Part shown: positions 24,245-35,525 of the stretch, piece by piece
Position numbering within the stretch: position 1 is the first letter of the stretch
How the letters are laid out: each line of letters begins with the position of its first letter
Assembly (NCBI GenBank): GCA_002989075.1
Contig: PSQN01000014.1
Span: 1-64,000, forward strand
From: Arthonia radiata
Lineage: Eukaryota; Ascomycota; Arthoniomycetes; Arthoniales; Arthoniaceae
Direction of reading: 5' to 3'
DNA: 64,000 nucleotides
Notes under the pieces: generated by a model
What the model was told of the DNA's origin: nothing
Database searches by the model: none
The model's input: only the letters and a program-made list of their open reading frames with translations
Program-made: the position numbers and the translations under genes

Positions 24245-24935
24245 CCTGGACAGCGCTGAGAGTGACTGTTTCCGTGTGGTAATGGCGTCGAAGTCCCTGT
24301 TGATGAGCCTCGCGAACACGAGCAAAGGTGGCAGAGAGGGCTATTGGTGGATCACCCACCGGAGAAGCGGTCCACTTGCTCTGGCAAGGATGACTTTGGC
24401 GTCGTGACTTTAAAGAACAGATGTGTCTGGCATATGAGGCTTGGGACTGCCGTTCAAACCCCACCGCTGCCGCTCAGTCTGACTCTTTAGCCTCATCGCA
24501 GCCTACTCATAATTCCACCGGCACTGCCTGATGCTTTGAAATCGCGAAAATAGCTCATACCGTCGTCGGAACTGAGAGTGAAAAAGTAAGTGTGAATACG
24601 GTGCCTTTGGCACACAACCCACCGACGAGTTGAGATGCGCTTTCCGACGCTAATCAAACTCGAACATCAAAGTCAGTCAGGTTCTTCTTGCGGTTTGCCG
24701 CTTCGCTGTCAGAGGAAGGAGTGTAGGCCTGAGTGTATTTTTTCTTCAAATGGCGCGGTAACCTTCATGATGTGTTCACTCTGGGTGTATAAAGAAGGAT
24801 CTTCCTCTGACCGTTGCCGACATCTCTTCTTTCCGCCTGCCAAGGCAATCTGCATACCAAGAACGATCTTAGTCTTTGATATTCAATTACGTTTAGCAGC
24901 TTCAAGACAGTCGTCGCAAAGCGACCCTTGGCACG
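24245..24935. other. Intergenic, no gene seen
   Basis: Short overlapping frames only. The last 200 bases, pyrimidine-rich near 24,820, are probably the upstream region of the next gene. Confidence 0.5.
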
Positions 24936-25980
24936 ATGGACGCTGGCAGCCGCAGTAAGTCGGAAGAGGCTTCCTCCAATGGGGCTCTCCAGGGTCACGG
25001 CCGTAAGCGCAAGATTGGCGACGACAACACTAGCGGGCAGCATCTCCTGCGTCTTGATGCCACTTCCAAAAGGGTCAAAGTTGAACCCAAAGACCACTTC
25101 AAGGACGAGTCTGAGGCGAGGGACGGTGTCGCTGAGGTTAGAGGGCGCTCGAATGGTGGTCGTGGCTCTATCATACCAGCAGACACTCCGGCCAAGATTC
25201 AGCAGGGCGCCACCAAATATGAAGACGCTGATCAACGTGAGCGCGCTGATCAAAATGCCAAGCAAGACGCGGAGACAGAAACAGCCAGATGTGCAAGCCA
25301 AAACTCAGCGGCCGAGTCTTCGATCCGCACCAGTCTCGTTGACGACAAAGCCATCGGCCCCAGTGAGCCTAGTCTTCAAGTGAGTGCAAGTGAGAAAGCT
25401 TCGAAATCGGCGCCGGACGATGGTGCAAACAACAAAGTTCTGGAGACCGGAACGAACGCATGTCCCCGCGACGTCGCAGTCAAGTCAGGCATGAATAGAA
25501 AGGGCGCTGAGATTGATTCGACCATGGAGAAGATGGACGTCGTTTACAAAGTAAAGGCGTCAGCGTCCACCAATGTCAGTCCCCTTTTAAGTCTTAGATC
25601 CAAGGAAGCTTTACTGACTGTGACTATAAGCTCCAGCTGCTCGTGCAAACCTTGCAGCCAGTCCCAGTACTGGCATCGAAGGACGCCTGAGTTGCATTCG
25701 AGTAGAACGAGAAGCCTTGGATCGAGAGCTTTCTGGTGCTGAGGGAGCTACGATAGCTCAGCAAAATTTCCTTCAGTGCAAGATGCGGATTAAACGACGG
25801 CACAAGGGCATGCACACTCGTGCAGAGGAACTCGTTACGCGCTTGAAGACTCTGCGTGGTCAGGTCTTGAAGATACGCAAAGAGCTTGGGGGAGCGAAGA
25901 ACGATCCGCCTGGTTTCAAAAAATTGAAGGAGGACATTGAGCAGACCAAGCAGTATGCGGAAATGAGGATGGGCATCTGA
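24936..25980 (+). CDS. Lys/Glu-rich, probably nuclear protein of unknown family; frame junction unresolved
   Basis: An ATG at 24,936 opens a hydrophilic, low-complexity frame with the nuclear-signal-like pieces GRKRKIGDDN and TSKRVKVEPK. It is rich in Asp, Glu, Lys, Ala and Ser to about 25,550. From about 25,633 to 25,980 a different plus frame takes over and encodes a basic coiled coil (REALDREL ... RAEELVTRLKTLRGQVLKIRKEL ... DIEQTKQYAEM). A likely intron lies between: donor GTAAAG at 25,551, branch TACTGAC near 25,612 and acceptor ATAAG at 25,630. As read it leaves the frame off by one. Either the true acceptor differs or a frameshift has broken the gene. It shares its general build (basic signal, acidic part, coiled coil) with the RING gene just upstream, though no close sequence match is evident. 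Confidence 0.45.
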
Positions 25981-26510
25981 GAGAGTATTTGCAGACGGAG
26001 GCCGCAAGCATCGACTTTTACCTCAATTCTAATAGACATAATCGACGGGACGGAGACTCAACGCACTGACCGGTAGCCAAAAGCAAAAAAGGGTGGACTG
26101 AGATTTGTGCTGGAGTCGATCAGCCTTTTGTGCCCAAGCCCATGAGCAGGTATTGCGTAACCACGGAAGAGCGTTCCATGGACCCAGTCGCGGAAGAGAT
26201 CTTGTTCGAGCCATATTGAGGCCAGTGCCACTGCTCGGCGTACCCCGACTGCCACCTCGCAGACCATTCCAGGATAGAAGTTGCTCCTATCGCTGCGTTA
26301 GACTCCCTAGTAAGGGCGCTCAGAGTTTTGTAGAACCTTTCTGCTGCAGCCGCCTGGAGTGCCAGGTGCTCGTGACAACCGGGAAGAAGTATGATATCGC
26401 GCGCGTAACTGTGGCGACGATAACAATCCGAGAGCCATCGCGGACTGAGGTACCTAGCTGTTTGATGTTCATGCCCAAAGATGACGTTGCAAAGTTTGGC
26501 GGTAGAAAGA
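25981..26510. other. Intergenic, no gene seen
   Basis: Overlapping frames on both strands without domain, composition or splice support. Nothing recognised. Confidence 0.45.
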
Positions 26511-27500
26511 CTAAAGCGACCGTGGTAAGCCTACAGTCCCGACTAGCCCGCTGATGTGCGTGCCATGTGCTCTTTCGTCATCCCCATGCCGTCGAACAGA
26601 CTCTGCGGATGTAATGCCTTCGTGAGCTTCCTGAATTCCCATCAGAGTCCATATCGTTTGTGCAGCGCGCTGCCACTGCGTTGAAAGACGATCACTCATA
26701 TTCTCCATGTACAAGGAATCAGTCAACAGAGAACCAAAATGATACAATTCCATACCCTCTCTACCGCAGTGCCTGAAGAAGCGCTCGATATTGGTATAGC
26801 TCTCCACCGTAGTACTGGATGTTTCATGGAAGCGGTTCAGAACCGAAAGCATCATCTTCTCCCAGTTGCATACTTTCTGGCCAAGTTCGAAGAACGAGGC
26901 GGCATTATCCAGCATTTCACTGGTACGACGCAAAGATTCAATAGCTTGCAGTGCTCCCGCTCCAAGGATGCATGTTAGCATGAGTAGGCTCTTTCCGTCG
27001 AACGATGATTGAGACTAGAGATGCTGGAGTACGCTAGCGTCCATCGAATGTAGGAGCACGCCTGCTTGAGGGTCGTTCGGGAATAGCGATCGGCCCTCCG
27101 CCAGGCACCCAAACATGAACACTGGCCATTCAGTGCATGTTTAGTATGCGTGATAAGGGTACACATATCAACGGAACGAGATCCATTCTTCCAAGCGTTT
27201 GCTGCGAAGTGACCAACGAGCTTCTTAAATGGCAACCGCAAGTGCTTGACGTGCGGTGGCTTGAGTGAATAGTAGTCATCTGGATCTCGAAACTCGAGGT
27301 CGATCTTGAGCGCATTTTCGAGCTACTCGATCACGACAACGTTGAGATCGACGTACAGCGGTCTGTGCTCGACATAGAGAAATATGTTATTTGGCTCTCG
27401 AAGTACTGTCTCGAGCTCGTCCACGACCTGGCCGACGGGCACGTGGGAGGAAGCCTTGGCAGGTTCGGCATCCGAGGCTTTGAAGATGGTCACTGAAGAC
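26511..27500 (-). pseudogene. Interrupted protein-coding region, family unknown
   Basis: Reading leftward from about 27,500, one minus frame gives a convincing stretch (VGQVVDELETVLREPNNIFL, then EFRDPDDYYSLKPPHVKHLR) with one TAG inside. Another minus frame continues (EWPVFMFGCLAEGRSLFPND), also with one TAG, and runs into the open 26,511-26,981 frame, whose helical sequence includes SFFELGQKVCNWEKMMLSVL. The piece WPVFMFGCLAEG recalls the C-terminal part of some fungal Zn2Cys6 transcription-factor middle domains, but that is weak. With two in-frame stops and a frame change it is most likely a pseudogene; unplaced introns are the alternative. Confidence 0.35.
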
Positions 27501-28666
27501 TTGTAGTTGGCTTTACCCTTCTTCTACTCGCGGAAATTGCTCTTGAGAAGGTGGACAAGTCAGTGGTATCCATTTGCACACTTCTCTTCAACATTATCCA
27601 GCCATGTTACACTTGCGGTACCTGGAACAAAAGAATGGCAACACCCAAGGCAAGAGGACTCAAGGTTTTTCAATCTTTCTCCTTGTGCAGCATCAAACCG
27701 GCTTTGAAGTGGCATCAGGTACAGGAGGCGTATACAAGGCTGCGTGCTCGCGAAGCTGATTCAACGCTCGCGCATACGATCAGAGTGGCTGCTGTCGACC
27801 GATGTACGCCTCATACTGCATCGTATCGAGACGCTGCGATGGAGTTGCTCCGAGCACATGATATCGGAGTCAAAATCGAATTAAAATCGCTGAAATTGAC
27901 AGATGGGACGAAAGTACAAAGATTGGTGTAGACGCGTAGACGCGTGAATACGAGTAATGGTCACGTAGTGTTCGAGCGGACAAACCCTTTACCGGCATTT
28001 GCGCCCAACACACAAATTGCTACCACATCTATCAACGCTCTCGACTCCTCTTGAAAAGAACTTCTTGTTGCTTCGGTTTGTTCCAGGCGCCACGGACTAT
28101 CATTTCTCTCTATTCGCGTCCTGAAAGATTGCGGTGGCTGACGGAGACGTGGCCTGAGGCATTCAATGAACGGGCGATCGAGGGCTCGAGATCAAAAGAA
28201 GAAATACTGCGCGCTAGCGTTGCTCATACTCAGCGTGTGGTAAAACGTCGCATCGCACAGCTGTCGCTGTAGTGTATCATCCATCTCAACGACAAAGCGC
28301 AACAGATCCAACGTACCCAGTAAGGCCATAGCACACCAAACAGACCGCACACACCATCCCTCTTATCCAGCGCAAGAACACCCACAAGCCCGCTACACAT
28401 TCGGCGGTTCGATCGAGAAGAGCTCGAGTCCTATACAAGAGCATAGTCTTCGGGGATCAGTGCCATACATGTTACTCCTATCTATCCACGCCGGCTTCTT
28501 GCAACCACACAGCGCCCACCACTGCAATTCACGACGTCCGAGCCGCTCATCCCGCTCAACAACCATTCATATGCAAGCTCAATATTACAGATCATATATA
28601 AACACTGTGGCCGTCACCGTGGGCGACCATGAGCAAACCGGGCTCGCAAGCGTTGTCGTAACGCCA
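27501..28666. other. Mostly non-coding; one possible small plus-strand frame
   Basis: A plus-strand frame from the ATG at 27,636 to 27,931 (starting MATPKARGLKVFQSF) has a plausible basic composition but no recognised domain, and nothing else supports it. A second short plus frame at about 28,051-28,272 is equally unsupported. The rest, up to the end of the secreted-protein gene, shows nothing. Confidence 0.3.
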
Positions 28667-29483
28667 TCATCTATCGTCGTGTAGCCCGGGCATGTCTACA
28701 GCTGAGTCAGCCCACCACATTGCCAAAGCACAGCCTTGGACAGCGTCCGCATTCTCCTCCAGTCAGACGAAACTTTGAACAAGCTCGAGCAATAGACAAA
28801 AAGACTCACCTGCGTTCCCTGAAACTTGATCCCCAGAAGCTTCGCGCTCGTGCAACCCCTACAATCAATCGTCTCTGCCGTAGTGGTCGATTGCGCATGC
28901 ACTATGCATAGCCCGTTGCTGTCCGTATCAAAAAGCGTGGGAAGGCGATCGCCTTGCCATACGCAGGGCGGGCTTGTGATGCGTACGGGCGCTTCTTGAC
29001 GGCGTGATGGTAGTGCTTGTATTGGCACCGGTACCAACGGCACGGGCTGCGATGGGAGAGGCTGCGATTGTTTTGTGTTTGACGGTGCGCAGACGGTGTG
29101 CGTGAGCGTAGTAGTCTCGCCGGTGCGCGTGGTGACCGTAGGACAAGCGTTCTGAAGGTGGCGTCAGATGCGGGTATATGGCACGATGCAAATGCAGGTG
29201 AACGAGATTCATGGACGAAGGCAAGAGCAGTGCCACAACTTGTGGCGCGGCGGTGGCGCGAACTTACTGCAGGCAGGTTTGGCGGTAGTGTCGTAACAGA
29301 GCAGGCAAGGTCACAGCTGCTCAGCGTCTTAGCGGTTGCGGTAGAGGCGTAGGGGCGGCAGTCGCCATTCACGGTGAGAGGATTCTTGAAGGTGATAGTG
29401 CAGGACGCGACAATGGCGGAATTGACAGTCCTTGCAATGAAGACAACGATGATAAGGATAAGGGCGCGATTCGTGGTGGACAT
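28667..29483 (-). CDS. Small secreted Cys-containing protein (candidate effector or cell-surface protein)
   Basis: Three exons: 29,268-29,483, 28,810-29,151 and 28,667-28,756. Introns are 29,152-29,267 (GTAAGT...TTCAG) and 28,757-28,809 (GTGAGT...TGGAG). All junctions keep the frame and give 215 aa. The first 23 residues (MSTTNRALILIIVVFIARTV and the following NSA) form a typical signal peptide or signal anchor. The rest is Thr/Ser/Pro-rich with spaced cysteines (ASC, GDC, SSCDLAC, NACP, VCAP, PPCVW, GLC, DCRGC). There is no transmembrane helix after the N-terminus. The acceptor of the last intron sits unusually close to its branch site, so exon 3 is less certain. I do not recognise the family. 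Size, Cys content and subtelomeric place make it a candidate secreted effector, which is inference. Confidence 0.65.
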
Positions 29484-30070
29484 GCCGTCCGTAGCGTCTT
29501 CGTAGGTGTGTAACTGGAGGCTCTACGGTTGACGTCGCTCTCATGAAACCCTTTCTTGGACCTGACCTGCTCGGCGATTCGCAGCTTTATCAAGATTCCA
29601 TGGACGGCCGAATAAGAATGTGGCCAAGCATCCTTGTAGGATGAAGTCTCATATTTTGAGCACCGCGAGCAAGCCGTGAGGCTTGACCCAGCTTTAGGCA
29701 TATTCTTCGCGATGAGTCTACTTCGAAGAGCAACTGGTATTTGCGAGCACGATCACATTTCGTTTCAGGTGGGTGCAGCCTGATGTCTTGAGACGCCGTC
29801 CCGCATCCTTCACCTGGTCCAATGACACCTTCTTCTTGGCGGCCATCTTTTGCTTTTCTCATAAATAAACGTTGACAGGACCACCGACCAATTTCATTTT
29901 CCATGACGCAAGGCTACTACGGCTCATGCGTTGCTATAATCAATGTCAGCTCTGAAGCATGGGATATGTTCAGGCCGCCTAACGCCATGCCAGACGTGGA
30001 CTCAACCGGTCGCTTTCGTCGTGAAGTCCCCTTACAGCATGCAGTCGCCAGGTGTCTGCACGAACCACAG
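29484..30070. other. Intergenic, no gene seen
   Basis: Lies between the secreted-protein gene and the 3' end of the IPK1 gene, both on the minus strand. Only short overlapping frames. The portion next to 29,483 should hold the promoter of the secreted-protein gene. Confidence 0.5.
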
Positions 30071-31183
30071 TCAACGGCCATTCGCCTGTCTCTCAAGTCG
30101 ACAATCCGTAGTCCAGCCATCGTCTCCTTGGTAAAATGCGCCCTTGATCAGGGTGTCCTCATTCGTGAGCCACTGCTCAAACTTCCCACCCTCTGGTATC
30201 TTCAAGTCGAGATCGCCGAACTTCCCTTTGACGGAGTCATCATCGCCAATGCGTAGGAAGAGGGTGCAGTCGCGTATTGTGGTTGCAACGAGGAAATCAC
30301 GTGGGACATCGTTTGGGTCGACCTTCAGTACGCCTTCCTTGTCAAGCAGCCTTTGCTGTTCTTCTAACGTCTTGAGTGCTTTGAAGTTGCCGAGAAAGTC
30401 TGTGAGAAGCGTGGTGATGTGATCAAGCCTATGAGATGGGACAGAACCCTTCTTGCCCGCGAGCATTTTCCCGACGACGTGTCGCACGCTGAGAGGGTCG
30501 CCGCTGATGAGATCTAAAGGACACCAATCATGCACAGTCCCAGTCATGACCTTGCGAGGGTAATCTGCCTCTTTGCGCACTGACCTTGCACAAGTTCGGC
30601 AGCGACGAGCGTTTGGCGGAGCGTTGGGGCTCTGATCAAGCCACTTCGGTTTCAGCTCAAGTCCAATCTCATTGGCTGACCTTGGCGACATGTCCTCGAC
30701 CAGCAAGCCATGACTTTCATGGCAGTCAAGACGAGATTCTTGCCGTCCACTGGGGCGCTTTCGATTTGATAGATCCTCGTTGAGTCGTCGTAGAAGGCCC
30801 GCGGGTAACCCTATCAACGTCTGCTGGACCGCTGCACCTCCCAGCAAAGGCTCGAAGCTCGACGTGAAGTTTTTGAACTGTGCTTGGGTTGTAGTTAAAT
30901 GCGTCACGTCTTTCTTCAATCGTAACAGAGGTGGGTGCGGTCTATTGAGCCAGGACTGTAGTGTTGACTCTGGCACGTGAGGGTCGCTTCTAGTAACGGC
31001 TGGCGCAGGTCGTGTCTCTGCTAATGATTCTGAAGGGTGTTCTTTCTTGCGAGAGGATGGGGATTGATCGTCTTGAGCAAGTCGAACTCGATATATAACG
31101 TTTGCTGCACCCTGTACCGCGGTTAGATCTACCCTGCAGCTAGCATGATCAACTCGCCTCTGCAAAGTATTCACAGACTGCAT
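30071..31183 (-). CDS. IPK1: Inositol-pentakisphosphate 2-kinase
   Basis: A 370-aa frame with the family features. The N-terminal glycine-rich ATP site reads GAANVIYRV (residues 25-33). The signature EIGLELKPKW lies at about 172-181, followed by CRTCA (195-199), the zinc-binding or structural Cys pair of the family. The late motifs RDCTLFLRI and GDLDLKIPEGGK lie near 305 and 325; the latter carries the conserved Asp-Leu-Lys of the active site. The enzyme phosphorylates InsP5 at position 2 to make phytate (InsP6), needed for mRNA export and phosphate signalling. The start is the first ATG, 24 residues before the glycine loop, close to the family's usual start. A further 5' exon upstream is possible but not seen. 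Confidence 0.85.
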   Translation of the reverse strand: MQSVNTLQRRVDHASCRVDLTAVQGAANVIYRVRLAQDDQSPSSRKKEHPSESLAETRPAPAVTRSDPHVPESTLQSWLNRPHPPLLRLKKDVTHLTTTQAQFKNFTSSFEPLLGGAAVQQTLIGLPAGLLRRLNEDLSNRKRPSGRQESRLDCHESHGLLVEDMSPRSANEIGLELKPKWLDQSPNAPPNARRCRTCARSVRKEADYPRKVMTGTVHDWCPLDLISGDPLSVRHVVGKMLAGKKGSVPSHRLDHITTLLTDFLGNFKALKTLEEQQRLLDKEGVLKVDPNDVPRDFLVATTIRDCTLFLRIGDDDSVKGKFGDLDLKIPEGGKFEQWLTNEDTLIKGAFYQGDDGWTTDCRLERQANGR

Positions 31184-31514
31184 CTGACGGCAGCGTCGGT
31201 CCAGCTTTTGTGGTCGTCATTAATTTGGAAAGATAATGGAGGATGCACTTTACTTTATGGCTGTGGAAGATGCGCTGCTCCTCAAAGAATTGCCCCACTT
31301 TGTGATACTTGGACGGAGCTCCGTGTTCGTGGCCGGACGTGTCTAAATGAGATGTTCCAATCTGAAGCGTGTTGGCAAGTGCGATTGCAGTCAAAAGCGC
31401 CGAGCACATCTGTACGTAGATCATGACTTCCCAATTCGTTGCCCCTTTAAACTCCATTTGTGGGTGACTGGCCATTTGCGGCACCTCCCTCTTCCACGGT
31501 TCGTGGCGGACCAT
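31184..31514. other. Spacer between two minus-strand genes; one doubtful frame
   Basis: A minus-strand ATG frame (31,149-31,514, 121 aa) spans this gap and overlaps the start of IPK1 by 35 bases. It shows no domain and reads like the complement of upstream DNA, so I do not call it. The gap should contain the IPK1 promoter. Confidence 0.5.
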
Positions 31515-33228
31515 TTATCTGCCCTTCAGAGACTGTTCATACGTGTCCCAAAATCTTGCACAGAATCGATGGCCCCAATGCTCGACCCACCAGTCTCCGA
31601 AGGAGTCTTGCACGTCCACGTCGATTTTGACCACGCGCTCGTTTCGCTTCAGACCACAAAGCAAACAGTGCTTAGCAGCGATGGCGGCTCCTTCCTTCTC
31701 GGTAGCGAGGCGAATGGCATAGTCAGCCTTGATGTCTGGAATGACCCCCAACTTACCAGCAGCGTTGACAGCCGATCGCAGGCGACCTAGAATAGTGTGC
31801 CACGCACGTGTAGCATCAGCGACGTCTCGCTCTTCGCGAGCATTCTCGGCTTTGTCAAGACCCGCGAGCTTCATGCCGCCTGATCTGCCTCCTGCTGATG
31901 CCTGACTTATCCGCATGGACTGTGCTAGAAGTGTATCGCGTTTCCATCGGTTTCTACGACCGGCGATGACGTGGGCCACGACGATGCTGAGTGTCAGCAG
32001 TTCTCCGAGATATTTTCGAACTTGTGGGTGCGCATATGCCGCGTTCAGAGCCTCCTGGTCCCTTGCCGCTTGTGAAAGGGGATCAAAGAACTGAGTTCGG
32101 GCTTTCTCGGCTAGACTTGGGAAGAGTGAGAGCAAGATGGTTGGCGGAGGAATGTTAGCTTGAGGTGATGGTGGCACAGAAACACCGAGCAGTGGATCTA
32201 GGTGGAAGGGGAGGGGGTTGTCTGCGCTCAATGGCTTGACACTGTTTGTGGAAGCTGCCCGGTTATCCGTTGGAGAGAGCGGAGGAGCTGTGGATGCAGG
32301 CGCATGCTCAAAATCGTTCCAGCCTGTATCATCGATAGGCGCGGCGGGCTGAACTGTCCTTGAAATCGAGCGCGTCTTCGTAGTTGGGCTTGGTCTAGGG
32401 GAAATACTGCGCTGCCCAAAACCAAGATCCGGCTTAGGTTGGCTAAAGGAGGTGGTTTGGGTATCAGAAGCGTTTGCGGGTCTTGCGCTTAGAGCCGGCT
32501 CGTCTGCAGGCGCTTCAAAGTCAATGAGACTCGACTGTGGCTCGATAGTACCTGACGACCGAATTGGTGCTGGCGACGCAGTTTGTGTGGAGTTGTCATT
32601 GAATCTGGGTTCTTAGATTAGCACTGCTCGTAGCGAAAGGCAGTCATGGAATCACGAGATGCTTCTAAGCCAGCCATTTCGCCCATGCGTCTTGTGACAC
32701 TCGGGCACAAGAGGATGCTACAGAGAACTTCTTCATATGTTCAAAGCCCCGCCAATGTTCACATCGGTTTCAAGATAGTCTTCAGTGTTCATTGGGGACC
32801 TACACTATTTGCATCACTTACCCTCCTTCAAAGTCGCCAAAGTCATCCGCGTCGAACGCGCTCTCGTCTTCAGCATCAAACAAGACGTTTCTATCTCGAG
32901 GGCGCTTTGGTAGAGGTTTATTCCGTTCGACAGGCGTTAGGGATTTCACGGGACTTAGCTGCAAGCTTGGGGATCTCGGCGATGAGACCAGCGGCTGCGG
33001 CGCAGCTGTTTCAAAATCGCCAAAGTCATCGTCTTCATGCCCGGCTGGCGCGGTGGACTCTGGCGCAAAATCCTCTTCGGGTTTATGTGATGCAAGCGCG
33101 CTAATCGGAGGAGGGGCTTCACCCTGAGCTACTGGCGCGGACCTTGCATTCGGAATGGCTGCCGAGTTTTGCCTCGATACGGGAGAATTGTAGAAATCAT
33201 TCAAGTCGAGGAGAAGATTGGCTGACAT
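31515..33228 (-). CDS. DFGDF-motif clathrin/AP-1 accessory-type protein (Laa2/aftiphilin-like)
   Basis: Two exons, 32,822-33,228 and 31,515-32,604, with a 217-base intron (GTAAGT...CCCAG, branch CTAAT), give 498 aa in frame. The N-terminus, MSANLLLDLNDFYNSP, is followed by a long disordered Pro/Ser-rich part. That part holds two copies of DDFGDFE (about 67-73 and 128-134), one LIDFE and one GWNDFE; such acidic Phe motifs bind the ear of AP-1 and GGA adaptors. The C-terminal third is helical and ends in a conserved-looking Cys/His/Trp segment (HCLLCGL ... WGHRFCARFW). Yeast Laa2 and animal aftiphilin use such motifs at the trans-Golgi network and endosomes. The functional call rests on motifs, not on full-length homology. 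Start: the ATG at 33,228 rather than the GTG three codons earlier. Confidence 0.6.
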
Positions 33229-33512
33229 CAGCACCACGTCAGGTTAATGGCCTCTTCTGTGGGTGACTATCTGTGGCTTGATAATGCGGGTACGTTGAGG
33301 TAAGTACATTGGCGGATGACTGTCAATAAGGAGTCAGAAAAGGCAGGGTGGCGTCGAAAGAGGTGTGAGTGTATGGAAATGGAGCAGTCTCCGCCCAAGG
33401 CAAGGTGACAGCTGCAGCGAAAGCGTTGTGACAATTTTTGGATTGAATATCTACGCATACACATTCTCTCGTCTGTACCGGTTTCATTAACTCATCGAAC
33501 CATGACAACTCG

Positions 33513-35525
33513 TCAGCTCGTGCCGCTTTTCCCACTCTTGATGCTCTCCGCCTTACTGCTGGAGGGTTTACTCTTCCCCTTGCCAGAAAGTATCGACTTC
33601 ACCTCGTCTTCTCCCAGACGTGCCACCATTGCAGTGTTTTCTCTCTGCAAGTTCTCCACCTGTTTCGTCAGCAGCTCCGACTCCTTCTCCGCGACCTCAC
33701 ACTTGCTCTTCCACTCCGACACTTCTTGCTTGAGCTTCTTCGTGGCGTCCTTTTCCTCAGCTTTCTTGCGCCGCGACTCCTCTTTTCGCTCCTCTTTGAT
33801 TCGTCGCTGATCGAGCTTGGCGAGCTCACGCTGGTACCTCTCCTCCTGCTTCTTTCGTTCCTTGCCATGCTTGTCCAGCATCTTATTTCGCTCCTTCTCC
33901 TCTTTTTCTGTGGAATGAGTTGCCTTTTGCGCAAAGGCGTCCCGTTCTTTTCTTGCCTTTTCGTCAAGGACGGCGCGTTTTTGCTGCAGCTTTTCGAGCT
34001 CTTTCGACGTGTCCCGACTGTGTCTATTGCCGGTGGTGATTGATTTGGAGAGTGACACTGAGGAATCATCCCACACCTGAGACCCTTGTTCTCCAACCAG
34101 TGCGGACTTCCGTTGCTCGTGAAGTGCAGAGCGGAAGGTGCTGTCGCTACTGTCTGATATATCGCTCGAAGAATCGTCGCCATCGTGTTGCCCGTTGGAG
34201 TAAGCTCCGGTCTGCTGTTGGAATACTGGGAGATAGCCTGATACTGTGGACTCAACCGCTTCTGTAAATCTTGAGACCAGTCCGTCATGTTGCTGACCCG
34301 TGAGCCCTGGATCAGATGCGCTGGCTTTTGATGCAGCTGTAGCTGCTAATTGTTGCGAGTCGTCTGTTGTCGATTGTTCTTCCGGAAATTGCTCTCTCGG
34401 AGCCTCATCCGCTTGCGTGCTCTTTTGCTCCACCAAAGCATCCAGGTCCTGCTCTTGTTCTTCTCTGTCAAAATCTTCTTCGCTCTTGCCCGTGGCCCAG
34501 TTGAGGAACTTGTTGACGTCACCTACGATGCTGTTGGGCGTGCCTCTCTCCACCATGAATCTTGGTATGCCGCCACCAGGATCTGACCGTGTAACCATGA
34601 GCCACTCAATGGGGTTGGATTCCGGATCTGCATTACCCTCCACCGGAACCTCGCGTATCATCTCGACCGACTCATACTCCATCTTGACCAGGTTCGGACG
34701 ATTCGGTGCATCAGGATGTTTTGTTGGCCTCGATATGACTAGCCAGTGTCGCGGTATTCTTCCATTTGAAGAGACTTGGCCTTCTGTTGAACTACCGGCG
34801 GCAGACTTTTCGGACAGCGCGTTCGAAGAGGACAATAGGAGGGTCAAACTTTCTCGAGGTGTGACTGGTCCCGGGAATGCAGAAGAGGTCTGCCAGACTA
34901 CCCGCGGGAGTGGTTAGCATTCGAAACTGTTCTCTGTAGCTTCCATTTTCGTGACCGCGAGCACGAACACCCGCTTTTTTCGCAACTTACCTTCAATAGC
35001 CGACTCATGAGGGCCTTCGAGCTTCTCAACCCGGCGATCTGCCCCGACGCCCCTCACGGCGCCCGAGCCGGGTCCTTCCTGCACCTTCAAACTTTCCAAG
35101 AATTCACGCGAGGCTGCCTTCTTCCACTTCTGAAACCCGATGCCCTGATGTACGCTTCTCCTGCAGAACCAAGCACCGTGTCTGTCATGTGCTGCCATTT
35201 TGTATACCTGAACGGCCAAGGGATTATCTTTTGCGCTCATCTTATACGGCTTGCCCCATGCTTTGACAATGTCGGAGTCCCGCTCATACTCAGGGATGGG
35301 AACGCCGGTGGGATCGCAATAAGTGTCTTCCGCATTGTGAGCGCTGTTGGCTGGCTTGAGTGTGCTGGATTCTGCGGATGAAGCGGCCGGAATCGGTATT
35401 GAATTTACAAGGAGCTCTGCATGTGCAAAGGCATCCTTCAGAAACTTTGGTAGGGCATCATCTGAGGGAAGCTCCTCGTACGCAACCGGTGCTAGGCTGC
35501 ACAGAGCGCTCTTCAGGTTGGCCAT
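33513..35525 (-). CDS. DUF3074 (START-like) protein with C-terminal coiled coil
   Basis: Two exons, 34,991-35,525 and 33,513-34,897. The 93-base intron (GTAAGT...GGTAG) keeps the frame and gives 639 aa. The first half matches fungal DUF3074 proteins. It has WFCRRSVHQGIGFQKWKKA in exon 1, then PGPVTPRESLTLLLSSS across the junction, RHWLVISRPTKHPDAP, and the hallmark NPIEWLMVTRSDPGGGIPRF followed by MVERGTP. The fold is predicted to be START-like, so it probably binds a lipid or other hydrophobic ligand. Residues about 475-615 are a long, highly charged coiled coil (Lys/Glu/Arg-rich), and the tail is Ser/Lys-rich. Function in fungi is unknown. The ATG at 35,525 is the only sensible start. Confidence 0.85.

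Noticed and set aside
31149-31514. 121-aa minus-strand ATG frame between IPK1 and the DFGDF gene
   Set aside because: No domain, overlaps the IPK1 start, and composition is no better than the opposite strand.
32228-32425. Separate small minus-strand frame near the DFGDF gene
   Set aside because: It is a frame shadow of exon 2, which reads through without a stop from 32,604 to 31,515.
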